DNA of 5,206 nucleotides from Chloroflexota bacterium (GTDB lineage: Bacteria > Chloroflexota > Dehalococcoidia > DSTF01 > JACRBR01): the NCBI GenBank assembly GCA_025355835.1, contig JANXYW010000351.1, positions 1 to 5,206 of the forward strand. Direction: 5' to 3'. The notes beneath the pieces are model-generated. The model ran no database searches and was not told where the DNA came from. It worked only from the letters and a program-made list of their open reading frames with translations. This document shows positions 1 to 5,206 of this stretch, in pieces. Each line of letters starts with the position of its first letter. Positions within the stretch are counted from its first letter, which is position 1. Position numbers and translations under genes: made by a program.

Positions 1-2
1 CG

Positions 3-572
3 CACGCCGCCCCCGACGGCACCGTCACGATCATGTTCAGCGACATCGAAGACTCGACGGTGTTCACCGAGCGCCTCGGCGACCAAGCGTGGCTGGAGCT
101 GCTGCGGCAGCACAACGAGATCATCCGCAAAGAGCTTCGCGCCTACGACGGTTTCGAAGTGAAGACGATAGGCGACGCCTTCATGGTCGCCTTCCAGTCG
201 GCCAAGAAAGGGCTCGATTGCGCCATCGCGATCCAGCGCGCCTTCGCCAGCGTCGATGCCCCTGTAGGGGCGCAACAGGTTGCGCCCTCCCCCAGCGACC
301 AAGCCCCGACAATCACGGACCAGATCCGCGTCCGCATCGGCCTTCACGCTGGCGAGATGATCAAGGACGGCGACGACTTCTACGGCAAGAACGTCATTCT
401 CGCCTCGCGCGTCGCGGGGAAAGCCGTGGGCGGCGAGATCCTGGTCTCGTCGCTGGTGCGGCAGTTGGTGGAGAGCAGCGTGGGCGCAGAAACGTTCGGC
501 GAGCCTCGGGATGTGGAGTTGAAGGGGTTGGCGGGCACGCATACCGTGCATGGCGTGCGGTGGGTGGTGTAG
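3..572 (+). CDS. Class III adenylate/guanylate cyclase catalytic domain, C-terminal part (5' end outside window)
   Basis: Predicted nucleotidyl cyclase making cAMP or cGMP from the NTP; only the last 189 residues are visible. The frame is open through the left edge and the family motif DGTVTIMFSDIEDST begins upstream of the first in-frame ATG (33), so that ATG is inside the domain and is not the start. Seen: the first metal-binding Asp in FSDIE (codon 42-44), Lys and the second metal Asp in KTIGDAF (162-164 and 174-176), the core strand RVRIGLHAGE, and the Arg of the V-x-L-A-S-R motif (408-410). The transition-state Asn expected four residues before that Arg is Ile (396-398), so catalytic competence is uncertain. 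The end, ELKGLAGTHTVHGVRWV, is typical of stand-alone or multidomain cyclases in which this domain is C-terminal; a sensor, ATPase or hydrolase domain could lie upstream. About 14 extra residues between QRAF and RVRIG coincide with a DNA palindrome. The gene converges on the kinase gene and appears independent of it. Confidence 0.9.
   Translation, partial: HAAPDGTVTIMFSDIEDSTVFTERLGDQAWLELLRQHNEIIRKELRAYDGFEVKTIGDAFMVAFQSAKKGLDCAIAIQRAFASVDAPVGAQQVAPSPSDQAPTITDQIRVRIGLHAGEMIKDGDDFYGKNVILASRVAGKAVGGEILVSSLVRQLVESSVGAETFGEPRDVELKGLAGTHTVHGVRWVV
259..290. repeat. Palindromic element inserted in frame in the cyclase gene
   Basis: A perfect 9-base inverted repeat, GGGCGCAAC (268-276) and GTTGCGCCC (279-287), is separated by only two bases. 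A CCCC-TGTA-GGGG hairpin (259-270) overlaps its left arm. It encodes PVGAQQVAPS at a point where the cyclase fold normally has a short loop, and the local protein is about 14 residues longer than the family pattern. The look is that of a dispersed REP-like palindrome that landed in a permissive loop. Only one copy is in this window, so dispersion across the genome is inferred. The palindrome itself is directly visible. Confidence 0.6.
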
Positions 573-618
573 CTGGCGGTAGAAGCGCGAGGCAACGGCG
601 GGAAACAGGACCGCTCCG

Positions 619-1857
619 TCAGGCGGTGAGCATGGGCAGGCGAACGGTGAAGGCGGTGCCTTCGCCGGCGCGGGAGCGCACTTCTACCTGGCCGCCGTGC
701 AGTTCGACGATGCCTTTTGTAATCGCGAGGCCGAGGCCGACGCCGTCGGAATCGCCGTCGGTGCGCGCGCGCGACCGTTCGGCGCGATAGAAGCGCGTCC
801 AGATATTCGGCAGATCTTCCTCGGCGATGCCGTCGCCGGTGTCCGAAACTTCTACCGCAGCCTGTCCGTCACCGCCGCTCACATGCACGTCGATGCGGCC
901 GCCGGGCGGCGTGTGCTCCAGCGCGTTGCGCAGGAGGTTGGCGATCGCGCGTTCCAGGCGGTCGCCGTCTAGCATCGCGGGCGGCAGCTCGTCCTGAATC
1001 GACAACTCGATCCGGATATCGGCGCGTTCGGCGCGGGCGCGCATCGCATCGACCACTTCTGCGACGATCTCGTGCACCGTGACGCGCTGGCGCCGAAGAT
1101 GCATCGCTCCGGCATCGATCTGCGCGAGCTCAAACAGATCGTCAATCATGCGATTGAGGCGCTGGACGTCCCGGCGGATCGTTGCGAAGTAGCGCTTCAT
1201 CTCGACGGGCTCGCTCACGACGCCGTCCTCAAGCGCGTCGACCATCGCGCGGATCGTCGAGAGCGGCGTCCGCAGGTCGTGCGAGATCGCGGCGGTAAGC
1301 TCGCGGCGCTCGGCATCGAGCGCAAGGCGTTCGGCCCGCGCTTCGGCGAGCCGTTCGGCGAGGAGCTGGACATCCTTCGCGAGCGTCGCGACCTCGTCGC
1401 GGCCAGTGACGTCGCTCGCGATAGCGAGCTCGCCAGCGGCGAGCTGGCGAATGCTGCGGTTGACGCTGCCGAGACGTTCGAGTGTCTTCGACGACATCCA
1501 CGTCGTGAAGAAGACGGCAAGCACCGTGCTGAATGCGACGGTCGCAAGCAGCACCTTGAGGTCGTGATCGGTCGAAATGAACATCAGGCGCGCCAGCACG
1601 ATGATGTTCGCGACGAGCACCGCGCTGCCGACGAGCGCGACGAGCACGAATCGCGTTCGCAGCGTCAGTCCGAAACGCTCATCGAGCACGCGAATCGCCA
1701 GCGACGCCACAATCACGGTCGCAGCCCCGGAGATCGCGAGATACGTGCCGAGTTCGATCAGATCCGCGCGCGGCGGTTCGAGCATCAATTGCGTCAGAAG
1801 CAACGCGATGCCCGTCGCGACCGCGAGCACGACGAGCGCCCACAGAAGTGGGTTCAC
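619..1857 (-). CDS. Membrane sensor histidine kinase with HAMP domain (two-component system)
   Basis: Sensor kinase, 412 aa from the chosen GTG, that autophosphorylates on His and passes phosphate to the adjacent regulator. Residue positions: four predicted TM helices at about 2-24, 33-55, 70-94 and 100-121, with only very short loops outside the membrane, so there is no periplasmic sensing domain; HAMP linker about 119-172 (RSIRQLAAGELAIASDVTGR); HisKA H-box SHDLRTPL with His193; HATPase N-box NLLRNALEH (Asn311), G1 DTGDGI (339-344), F-box IWTRFYRAERSR and G2 DGVGLGLAI (371-379). All catalytic boxes are intact. The frame stays open to about 2028, but that part lies inside the regulator gene. 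The GTG at 1857 is preferred because it begins just before the first TM helix and has GGAG upstream. A TTG at 1890 is the alternative, overlapping the regulator end. It lies 22 bases after the regulator stop, so the two are cotranscribed. Absence of a sensor domain suggests sensing within the membrane or through a partner protein. Confidence 0.93.
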   Translation of the reverse strand: MNPLLWALVVLAVATGIALLLTQLMLEPPRADLIELGTYLAISGAATVIVASLAIRVLDERFGLTLRTRFVLVALVGSAVLVANIIVLARLMFISTDHDLKVLLATVAFSTVLAVFFTTWMSSKTLERLGSVNRSIRQLAAGELAIASDVTGRDEVATLAKDVQLLAERLAEARAERLALDAERRELTAAISHDLRTPLSTIRAMVDALEDGVVSEPVEMKRYFATIRRDVQRLNRMIDDLFELAQIDAGAMHLRRQRVTVHEIVAEVVDAMRARAERADIRIELSIQDELPPAMLDGDRLERAIANLLRNALEHTPPGGRIDVHVSGGDGQAAVEVSDTGDGIAEEDLPNIWTRFYRAERSRARTDGDSDGVGLGLAITKGIVELHGGQVEVRSRAGEGTAFTVRLPMLTA

Positions 1858-1867
1858 CCGTAGCGAT

Positions 1868-1871
1868 CTCC
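1868..1871 (-). promoter_or_regulatory. Ribosome binding site deciding the kinase start
   Basis: On the minus strand GGAG ends 10 bases before the GTG at 1857, in the 22-base gap after the regulator stop. The spacing is at the long end of usual, but this is the only good match near either candidate start and supports GTG 1857 over the upstream TTG. Confidence 0.5.
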
Positions 1872-1879
1872 GGCTAGGC

Positions 1880-2557
1880 TCAAGGTTCAAAGCAGTACCC
1901 CACTCCCCAGACCGTGCGCACGTGTCGAGGGCGCGCGGGATCGGCCTCGATCTTCTCGCGCAACCGCCGCACGTGCACCGTAACGGTGCTCGCATCGCCC
2001 ACAAAGTCATCGCCCCAGAGTGAAGCAACGATGTGGTCGCGCGAGAAGACGTGCGACGGATTGCTCGCGAGGTGGTAAAGGATATCGAACTCGCGCACGG
2101 TGAGGGCTACGGGACGGCCTTCGATGGTGACCGAGCGGCGCGCGCCATCGATCTGGATGCGGTCGAACTCGAGCATGCGCTCGCGGCCTTCGACGGGCGT
2201 CGTGCGGCGCAGCACGGCGCGCACGCGCGCAGCTACCTCGCGCGGGCTGAACGGCTTCGTGACGTAGTCGTCAGCGCCGAGTTCGAGGCCCTGAAGCCGA
2301 TCGCGTTCGTCGCCGCGCGCGGTGAGCATGATGATCGGCACGTCGCTCGTGGCGCGAATCTTACGGCAGACGGCCGAACCGTCGAGCCGCGGAAGCATCA
2401 GATCGAGGATGACGAGATCCGCGCGCTCGCGGGCGAACTGCTCGACAGCCGACTGGCCATCGAACACGATGGTGACATCGTGGCCATCGCGGCGCAGATA
2501 GCGTTCTACGACCTCGGCGACCATCGGCTCATCTTCAACGACGAGAATCTTGCTCAT
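1880..2557 (-). CDS. OmpR/PhoB-family response regulator
   Basis: DNA-binding response regulator, 225 aa, a normal length for the family. Receiver domain about 3-115: acidic pocket VEDE (7-10), phosphoacceptor Asp52 in LVILDLMLP, Thr79 in IIMLTAR, Lys101 in VTKPFSP; all present, so it should be phosphorylatable. The C-terminal winged-helix DNA-binding domain is at about 129-223, with recognition helix TVTVHVRRLREKIE (191-204) and the closing wing VRTVWGVGYCFEP. The ATG at 2557 is chosen because MSKILVVEDE is the canonical beginning; the frame is open for 45 codons further upstream but that would run across the promoter region and adds no domain. No Shine-Dalgarno is visible before the ATG, and a -10-like hexamer ends only 12 bases upstream of it, so the mRNA may have a 6-base leader. 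It is the first gene of the kinase operon and is probably autoregulated through the tandem CGTAAG box upstream. Confidence 0.95.
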   Translation of the reverse strand: MSKILVVEDEPMVAEVVERYLRRDGHDVTIVFDGQSAVEQFARERADLVILDLMLPRLDGSAVCRKIRATSDVPIIMLTARGDERDRLQGLELGADDYVTKPFSPREVAARVRAVLRRTTPVEGRERMLEFDRIQIDGARRSVTIEGRPVALTVREFDILYHLASNPSHVFSRDHIVASLWGDDFVGDASTVTVHVRRLREKIEADPARPRHVRTVWGVGYCFEP

Positions 2558-2569
2558 AGCGTGTTCACG

Positions 2570-2602
2570 ATCGTAACTGCGCTTTCTTACGGAAGGCTTA
2601 CG
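2570..2602 (-). promoter_or_regulatory. Predicted operator and promoter of the response regulator operon
   Basis: Read on the minus strand: CGTAAG (2602-2597), CCTTC, CGTAAG (2591-2586), ten bases, then TACGAT (2575-2570). Two identical hexamers at an 11-bp period is the binding geometry of OmpR/PhoB-family dimers, and the box covers where a -35 element would sit, as in promoters activated by this family. TACGAT fits a -10 hexamer (TAnnnT). The predicted transcription start is about 2563, six bases before the ATG at 2557. The repeats and spacing are seen; binding by the adjacent regulator is inferred. Confidence 0.65.
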
Positions 2603-2629
2603 AGATTGGATATCGCGCACGTCAAGCGC

Positions 2630-2662
2630 CGTAAGATTTTCGTAAGCACTCCAGTCTACGCT
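2630..2662 (+). promoter_or_regulatory. Predicted operator and promoter of the aminotransferase-fusion operon
   Basis: On the plus strand: CGTAAG (2630-2635), ATTTT, CGTAAG (2641-2646), ten bases, then TACGCT (2657-2662). This is the same arrangement, base count for base count, as the box facing the regulator gene, in mirror orientation. The predicted start is near 2669, at the GTG start codon of the fusion gene (2670). The match between two independent promoters makes chance unlikely and points to a shared activator, most simply the regulator encoded next door. Confidence 0.65.
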
Positions 2663-2669
2663 GGCGAAC

Positions 2670-4424
2670 GTGAGAACGATCCCTCGATTCACGCTGGAGC
2701 ACGCCTACCGGGAGCAGTTCGCCCCTGGAATGATCGACCTGTCGTCAAGCTCGCCGCAGCCGCTCACCCCGCGCGCGGTGCTCGACGAAGCCGGCGTCGG
2801 CAGCGCAACGCTGCTTGACGACCCGCTGGACTACGAGCCGAGCGGTGGCAGCGTGGCGCTGCGCGAAGCCGTCGCGTCGCTGTATCACGACGTCTGCGCG
2901 GCTCAGGTGCTGATCACGGCAGGCGCAGCCGAGGCGATCCGCATCGTCGCGGAAGCGGCGATCGCTCCCGGCGACCGCGTCGTCGTGCAGCGGCCGCTGT
3001 ATCAAGCGCTGCGGGCAGCGCCGGCCGCGCGCGGCGCGCACGTGATCGACTGGTCGCCGTCGCCGGGATTTCAATTCGACTTTGCGGATCTGCCTCGAGA
3101 CGCGGCGCACGCGTCCGTCGTGATGTTCAACAATCCGCACGGACCCAGCGGCTCCCTCGTGCGCGGAACCTACGCCGGCGCCGCGCGGCTAATCGCCGAC
3201 GAGGTGTACAGGCCGGCGGCGCTGATCACAGAACATCGCGCGCCGTCGGTGATCGATACGGCCGATGGAGCGGTGAGCATCGGCGACCTATCGAAGCCGT
3301 TGGGGCTGGGTGGCCTGCGCATCGGTTGGATCGTCAGCCGTGATCGCGCGTTCATCGCCGAGTGTGCTACGGCGCTCGACTACTTCAGCGGATCCGTGTC
3401 GGCGCTGTCGGCGCCTGTGGCGCTCGCGGCGATCCGCCGCTTCGATGTGCATCTCGATCGTCAGCTCTTGCGTGCGCGCGAGAACATGCGCGTGCTGACG
3501 ACATTCGTCGAGCAGCACGACGCGTGGCTCGACTGGAGCCCGCCCCAAGCCGGGTACACAGCGTTCCTGCGGCTCAAGTCCGGCATCTCGGCGGAAGCGC
3601 TGAGCGCCCGCATGCGCGCCCGCGGAATCTTCGTGCTCGACGGCGCGGTATTCGAGTCGCCGAATCATGTCCGCATCGGATTCGGCATGGACAGCGCCGC
3701 ATTTGCGGACGCGATCCAGGTGCTAGGCGACGAACTGCGGGTCGAGTCGCCGATGGCAGCCGCGACCCCGGCGGGCGACGTGATCGTGCTGGCGAAGGAG
3801 CCGTCGATGGGCGGCGCGAAGACGCGACTCGCGTCGGATGTCGGCGGCGATCGCGCGTCAGAACTTTGCACGGCGTTCGTGCGCGATACGCTCGAAGTCG
3901 CCGTCGAACGGGCGCGGCGCGTGTACATAGCGGCGTCGCCGGCGGAGGCTGTTGGGCTGTTTCGCTCGCGTGCGCCGAGTGCGCGCTGCTTCGCGCAGCC
4001 GGACGCGGATTTCGGCGCGCGGCTGCTGCACGCGTTCGAGACTGCGCTCGCCGATGGCGCGCAGCATCCAATACTGATCGGGACGGACAGCCCTACGCTT
4101 CCGTCGCATCTGCTCTCGGTGGCACACTGCGCGCTCGCGACGCACGATGTCGTGCTCGGACCGGCCGATGACGGTGGCTACTACCTCATCGGCATGAACG
4201 CGCTGTACCGGTCGCTGTTCGAGGTGATCGACTGGAGCACAGAACGCGTACTATCGCAGGCATTGGAGCGGGCGCGTTCGGCGGGGCTGAGCGTGTTTCT
4301 GTTGCCGCCGTGGTACGACATCGACACTGGCGACGATCTGGCGCGGCTGGCCAGCGATCCGCTGCTGCGCGCGCACACGCGTGGCGCGATCGAGAGTCGC
4401 CGACTCGAAGAGGTGTCAGCGTGA
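2670..4424 (+). CDS. Fusion: PLP-dependent aminotransferase (class I/II fold) + DUF2064/TIGR04282 glycosyltransferase-like domain
   Basis: One 584-aa protein with two complete enzymatic domains. Residues about 1-358: fold-type I aminotransferase, with TAGAAEAI (83-90, PLP phosphate), Tyr111 stacking position, NNPHGPSG (154-161), Asp177 and Tyr180 in ADEVYRP, the Schiff-base Lys209 in GDLSKP, Arg217 in GLRIGW, and substrate-carboxylate Arg335 in HVRIGFG. Residues about 370-565: DUF2064, a GT-A/nucleotidyltransferase-like fold, with VIVLAKEPSMGGAKTRL (371-387), IGTDSPTLP (470-478), GPADDGGYYLIG (497-508), WSTERVL and LLPPWYDIDT. An Ala/Pro-rich linker (about 359-369) joins them. DUF2064 proteins are often labelled arsenosugar biosynthesis glycosyltransferases, but no other gene of that pathway is in view. 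The GTG at 2670 is the first in-frame start after an in-frame TAA at 2643; the protein begins with FTLEHAYREQF, family-like N-terminal sequence, arguing against the ATG at 2730. No Shine-Dalgarno is seen. Oddity: the usual PLP-contacting Asn of HNPTG is Gly158. The next gene overlaps by 4 bases. Cytoplasmic; substrates unknown. Confidence 0.9.
   Translation: MRTIPRFTLEHAYREQFAPGMIDLSSSSPQPLTPRAVLDEAGVGSATLLDDPLDYEPSGGSVALREAVASLYHDVCAAQVLITAGAAEAIRIVAEAAIAPGDRVVVQRPLYQALRAAPAARGAHVIDWSPSPGFQFDFADLPRDAAHASVVMFNNPHGPSGSLVRGTYAGAARLIADEVYRPAALITEHRAPSVIDTADGAVSIGDLSKPLGLGGLRIGWIVSRDRAFIAECATALDYFSGSVSALSAPVALAAIRRFDVHLDRQLLRARENMRVLTTFVEQHDAWLDWSPPQAGYTAFLRLKSGISAEALSARMRARGIFVLDGAVFESPNHVRIGFGMDSAAFADAIQVLGDELRVESPMAAATPAGDVIVLAKEPSMGGAKTRLASDVGGDRASELCTAFVRDTLEVAVERARRVYIAASPAEAVGLFRSRAPSARCFAQPDADFGARLLHAFETALADGAQHPILIGTDSPTLPSHLLSVAHCALATHDVVLGPADDGGYYLIGMNALYRSLFEVIDWSTERVLSQALERARSAGLSVFLLPPWYDIDTGDDLARLASDPLLRAHTRGAIESRRLEEVSA
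4408..4413 (+). promoter_or_regulatory. Ribosome binding site for the membrane molybdoenzyme gene
   Basis: AAGAGG lies seven bases before the GTG at 4421, inside the end of the fusion gene. Together with the GTGA overlap of stop and start (4421-4424) it supports translational coupling and this start codon. Confidence 0.6.
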
Positions 4425-5206
4425 CGACACGCACGTACTCTCACCCCGCCAGCACGATCATCACGATGCAACTCGGCGTCTGCCTGACGGTACTGCTGGG
4501 GCTGATGTTCTTTTCGGGCGGCCTCTTCTATCTTTACACGTTCAACTACGACGTCGGCCCGTACTTTACGCTGACGCGCTTCATCCACTTCTACGCTGGA
4601 CTGGCGTCGATCCCGTTTCTCCTCGCGAAATACGGCTCGACGAGCTTCCGCTTCGCCGGCTACTACCTACGGATGCCTCGATTCAAGAAGGGCGGGCCGC
4701 CCGGCCTGATTCCGCGCATCTTTTCGCCGCTGCTGGCGCTGGACTTCTTCGTCCTCTACTTCAGCGGGCTGTACATGCTCTTCCACTACTACTACACCGT
4801 CACCAACATCCCGCCGTACGAGTTCAAACCAGTGCAGGTGCATCTGTGGGCGTCAATTCTGGCGGTACCGCTGATCGCGATCCATCTCGGATCGCACCTG
4901 ATCGAAGTCGGCCAGGGCCTCTACGCAGAACGGCGCGAACTGCTGGAACAGACGGAGCCGATGCCGGAAACGACGCGGCGCATCATGACGCGCCGCGCGT
5001 TCATGGGAACGGTGGCCGGCGGCGGATTGGGGCTGGCGCTGGCGTTCCAGAACACGCCGCTGGCAAACAAGGAGTTCCAGGGCCTGTTCATCGGCCGCAT
5101 CCCCCGCGAGGAGAAGGGCGGCGCGGGCGACTTCCCGGTGGAAACGCTGTTCGGAAAGAAGAGCGTGGACATCGCGGCGTGGCGATTGAAGGTCGACGGC
5201 GCCGTC
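4421..5206 (+). CDS. Membrane cytochrome b-like / sulfite-oxidase-family molybdopterin oxidoreductase (3' end outside window)
   Basis: 262 residues are visible and the frame is open to the right edge. Four TM helices at about 13-39, 51-71, 100-125 and 138-162 carry histidines suited to b-type heme ligation (His56, His122, His141, His155, His159), resembling cytochrome b561/DUF4405-type membrane modules. A charged cytoplasmic stretch (163-189) leads to a twin-arginine-like motif TRRAFMG (190-196) directly before a fifth hydrophobic segment (about 194-210). Then comes the beginning of a sulfite-oxidase-like molybdopterin domain: FPVETLFG and IDIAAWRLKVDG-type sequence (here VDIAAWRLKVDG, 249-260). 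Predicted role: a periplasm-facing or outward-facing molybdoenzyme exchanging electrons with the quinone pool through its own heme module. Sulfite oxidation or methionine-sulfoxide reduction are known activities of the superfamily; the substrate here cannot be read, and the Mo-ligating Cys lies beyond the window. It overlaps the fusion gene by 4 bases, so it is the second gene of that operon. Confidence is high for the membrane part, and good for the molybdopterin family despite truncation. Confidence 0.85.
   Translation, partial: MTTRTYSHPASTIITMQLGVCLTVLLGLMFFSGGLFYLYTFNYDVGPYFTLTRFIHFYAGLASIPFLLAKYGSTSFRFAGYYLRMPRFKKGGPPGLIPRIFSPLLALDFFVLYFSGLYMLFHYYYTVTNIPPYEFKPVQVHLWASILAVPLIAIHLGSHLIEVGQGLYAERRELLEQTEPMPETTRRIMTRRAFMGTVAGGGLGLALAFQNTPLANKEFQGLFIGRIPREEKGGAGDFPVETLFGKKSVDIAAWRLKVDGAV

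Noticed and set aside
573..626. Possible bidirectional terminator between the convergent cyclase and kinase genes
   Set aside because: Only a 4-base CCGC/GCGG stem (611-626) is present, it runs into the kinase coding end, and there is no T-run on either strand.
1424..1449. Dense overlapping inverted repeats (AGCTCGCC/GGCGAGCT and CGCCAGC/GCTGGCG)
   Set aside because: They lie inside the HAMP coding region and follow from GC-rich codons for the repetitive residues LAAGELA; no sign of an inserted element.
1072..1863. Long plus-strand open frame (263 codons) opposite the histidine kinase
   Set aside because: Low-complexity Arg/Glu/His-rich translation with no domain; it is the antisense shadow of a clear kinase gene in GC-rich DNA.
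2597..2625. TTGACG on the minus strand (2625-2620) as a -35 for the regulator gene
   Set aside because: A 17-base spacer lands on CGTAAG, a poor -10; the TACGAT at 2575-2570 behind the tandem box fits better. A weaker overlapping promoter cannot be excluded.
2606..2637. TTGGAT...TAAGAT as a sigma70-type promoter for the plus-strand operon
   Set aside because: The spacer is 20 bases, too long, and it overlaps the operator; the tandem box with TACGCT is more consistent because it is mirrored on the other side.
2033..2818. Plus-strand open frame (261 codons) opposite the response regulator and through the promoter region
   Set aside because: Antisense shadow of the regulator gene, without recognisable motifs, and it would overlap the start of the fusion gene in another frame.
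3362..4171. Alternative-frame open frame (269 codons) inside the fusion gene
   Set aside because: Arg-rich compositional shadow; the fusion frame carries unmistakable aminotransferase and DUF2064 motifs throughout.

Overview
The window is GC-rich bacterial DNA, almost entirely coding. It carries five protein genes: one broken by the left edge, one by the right edge, and three complete. The class III cyclase of the 'DGTVTIMFSDIE' type, the two-domain aminotransferase/DUF2064 protein and the membrane-anchored sulfite-oxidase-like protein together suggest a Chloroflexota-like (perhaps Dehalococcoidia-related) or similar high-GC environmental bacterium. That placement is inference from gene style, not a search result.

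Layout. 3-572 (+): C-terminal catalytic domain of an adenylate/guanylate cyclase, carrying a palindromic element in frame. 573-618: short gap between convergent genes with no convincing terminator. 619-1857 (-) and 1880-2557 (-): a two-component pair, with the OmpR-type response regulator first and a four-TM HAMP histidine kinase 22 bases downstream. 2558-2669: divergent control region. 2670-4424 (+): an unusual single polypeptide joining a fold-type I PLP aminotransferase to a complete DUF2064/TIGR04282 glycosyltransferase-like domain. 4421-5206 (+, runs off the window): a membrane protein with four TM helices of cytochrome b type, then a twin-arginine motif with a fifth TM helix, then the beginning of a sulfite-oxidase-family molybdopterin domain. 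It overlaps the previous gene by 4 bases.

The most interesting structure is the divergent control region. Each side has a tandem CGTAAG-N5-CGTAAG box (11-bp period), then exactly 10 bases, then a TACG(A/C)T -10-like hexamer. The two copies are mirror images facing outward toward the response regulator and toward the aminotransferase fusion. This is the geometry expected of an OmpR/PhoB-family regulator that activates its own operon and the divergent operon. Both predicted transcripts would start within about 1-6 bases of their start codons, and neither gene has a visible Shine-Dalgarno sequence, so both may be leaderless or nearly so.

Working model (inference): a kinase sensing a signal at or in the membrane phosphorylates the regulator. 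The regulator switches on itself and a two-gene operon encoding an aminotransferase-glycosyltransferase fusion and a membrane molybdoenzyme. Substrates cannot be read from the sequence. The cyclase on the left looks unrelated to this unit.
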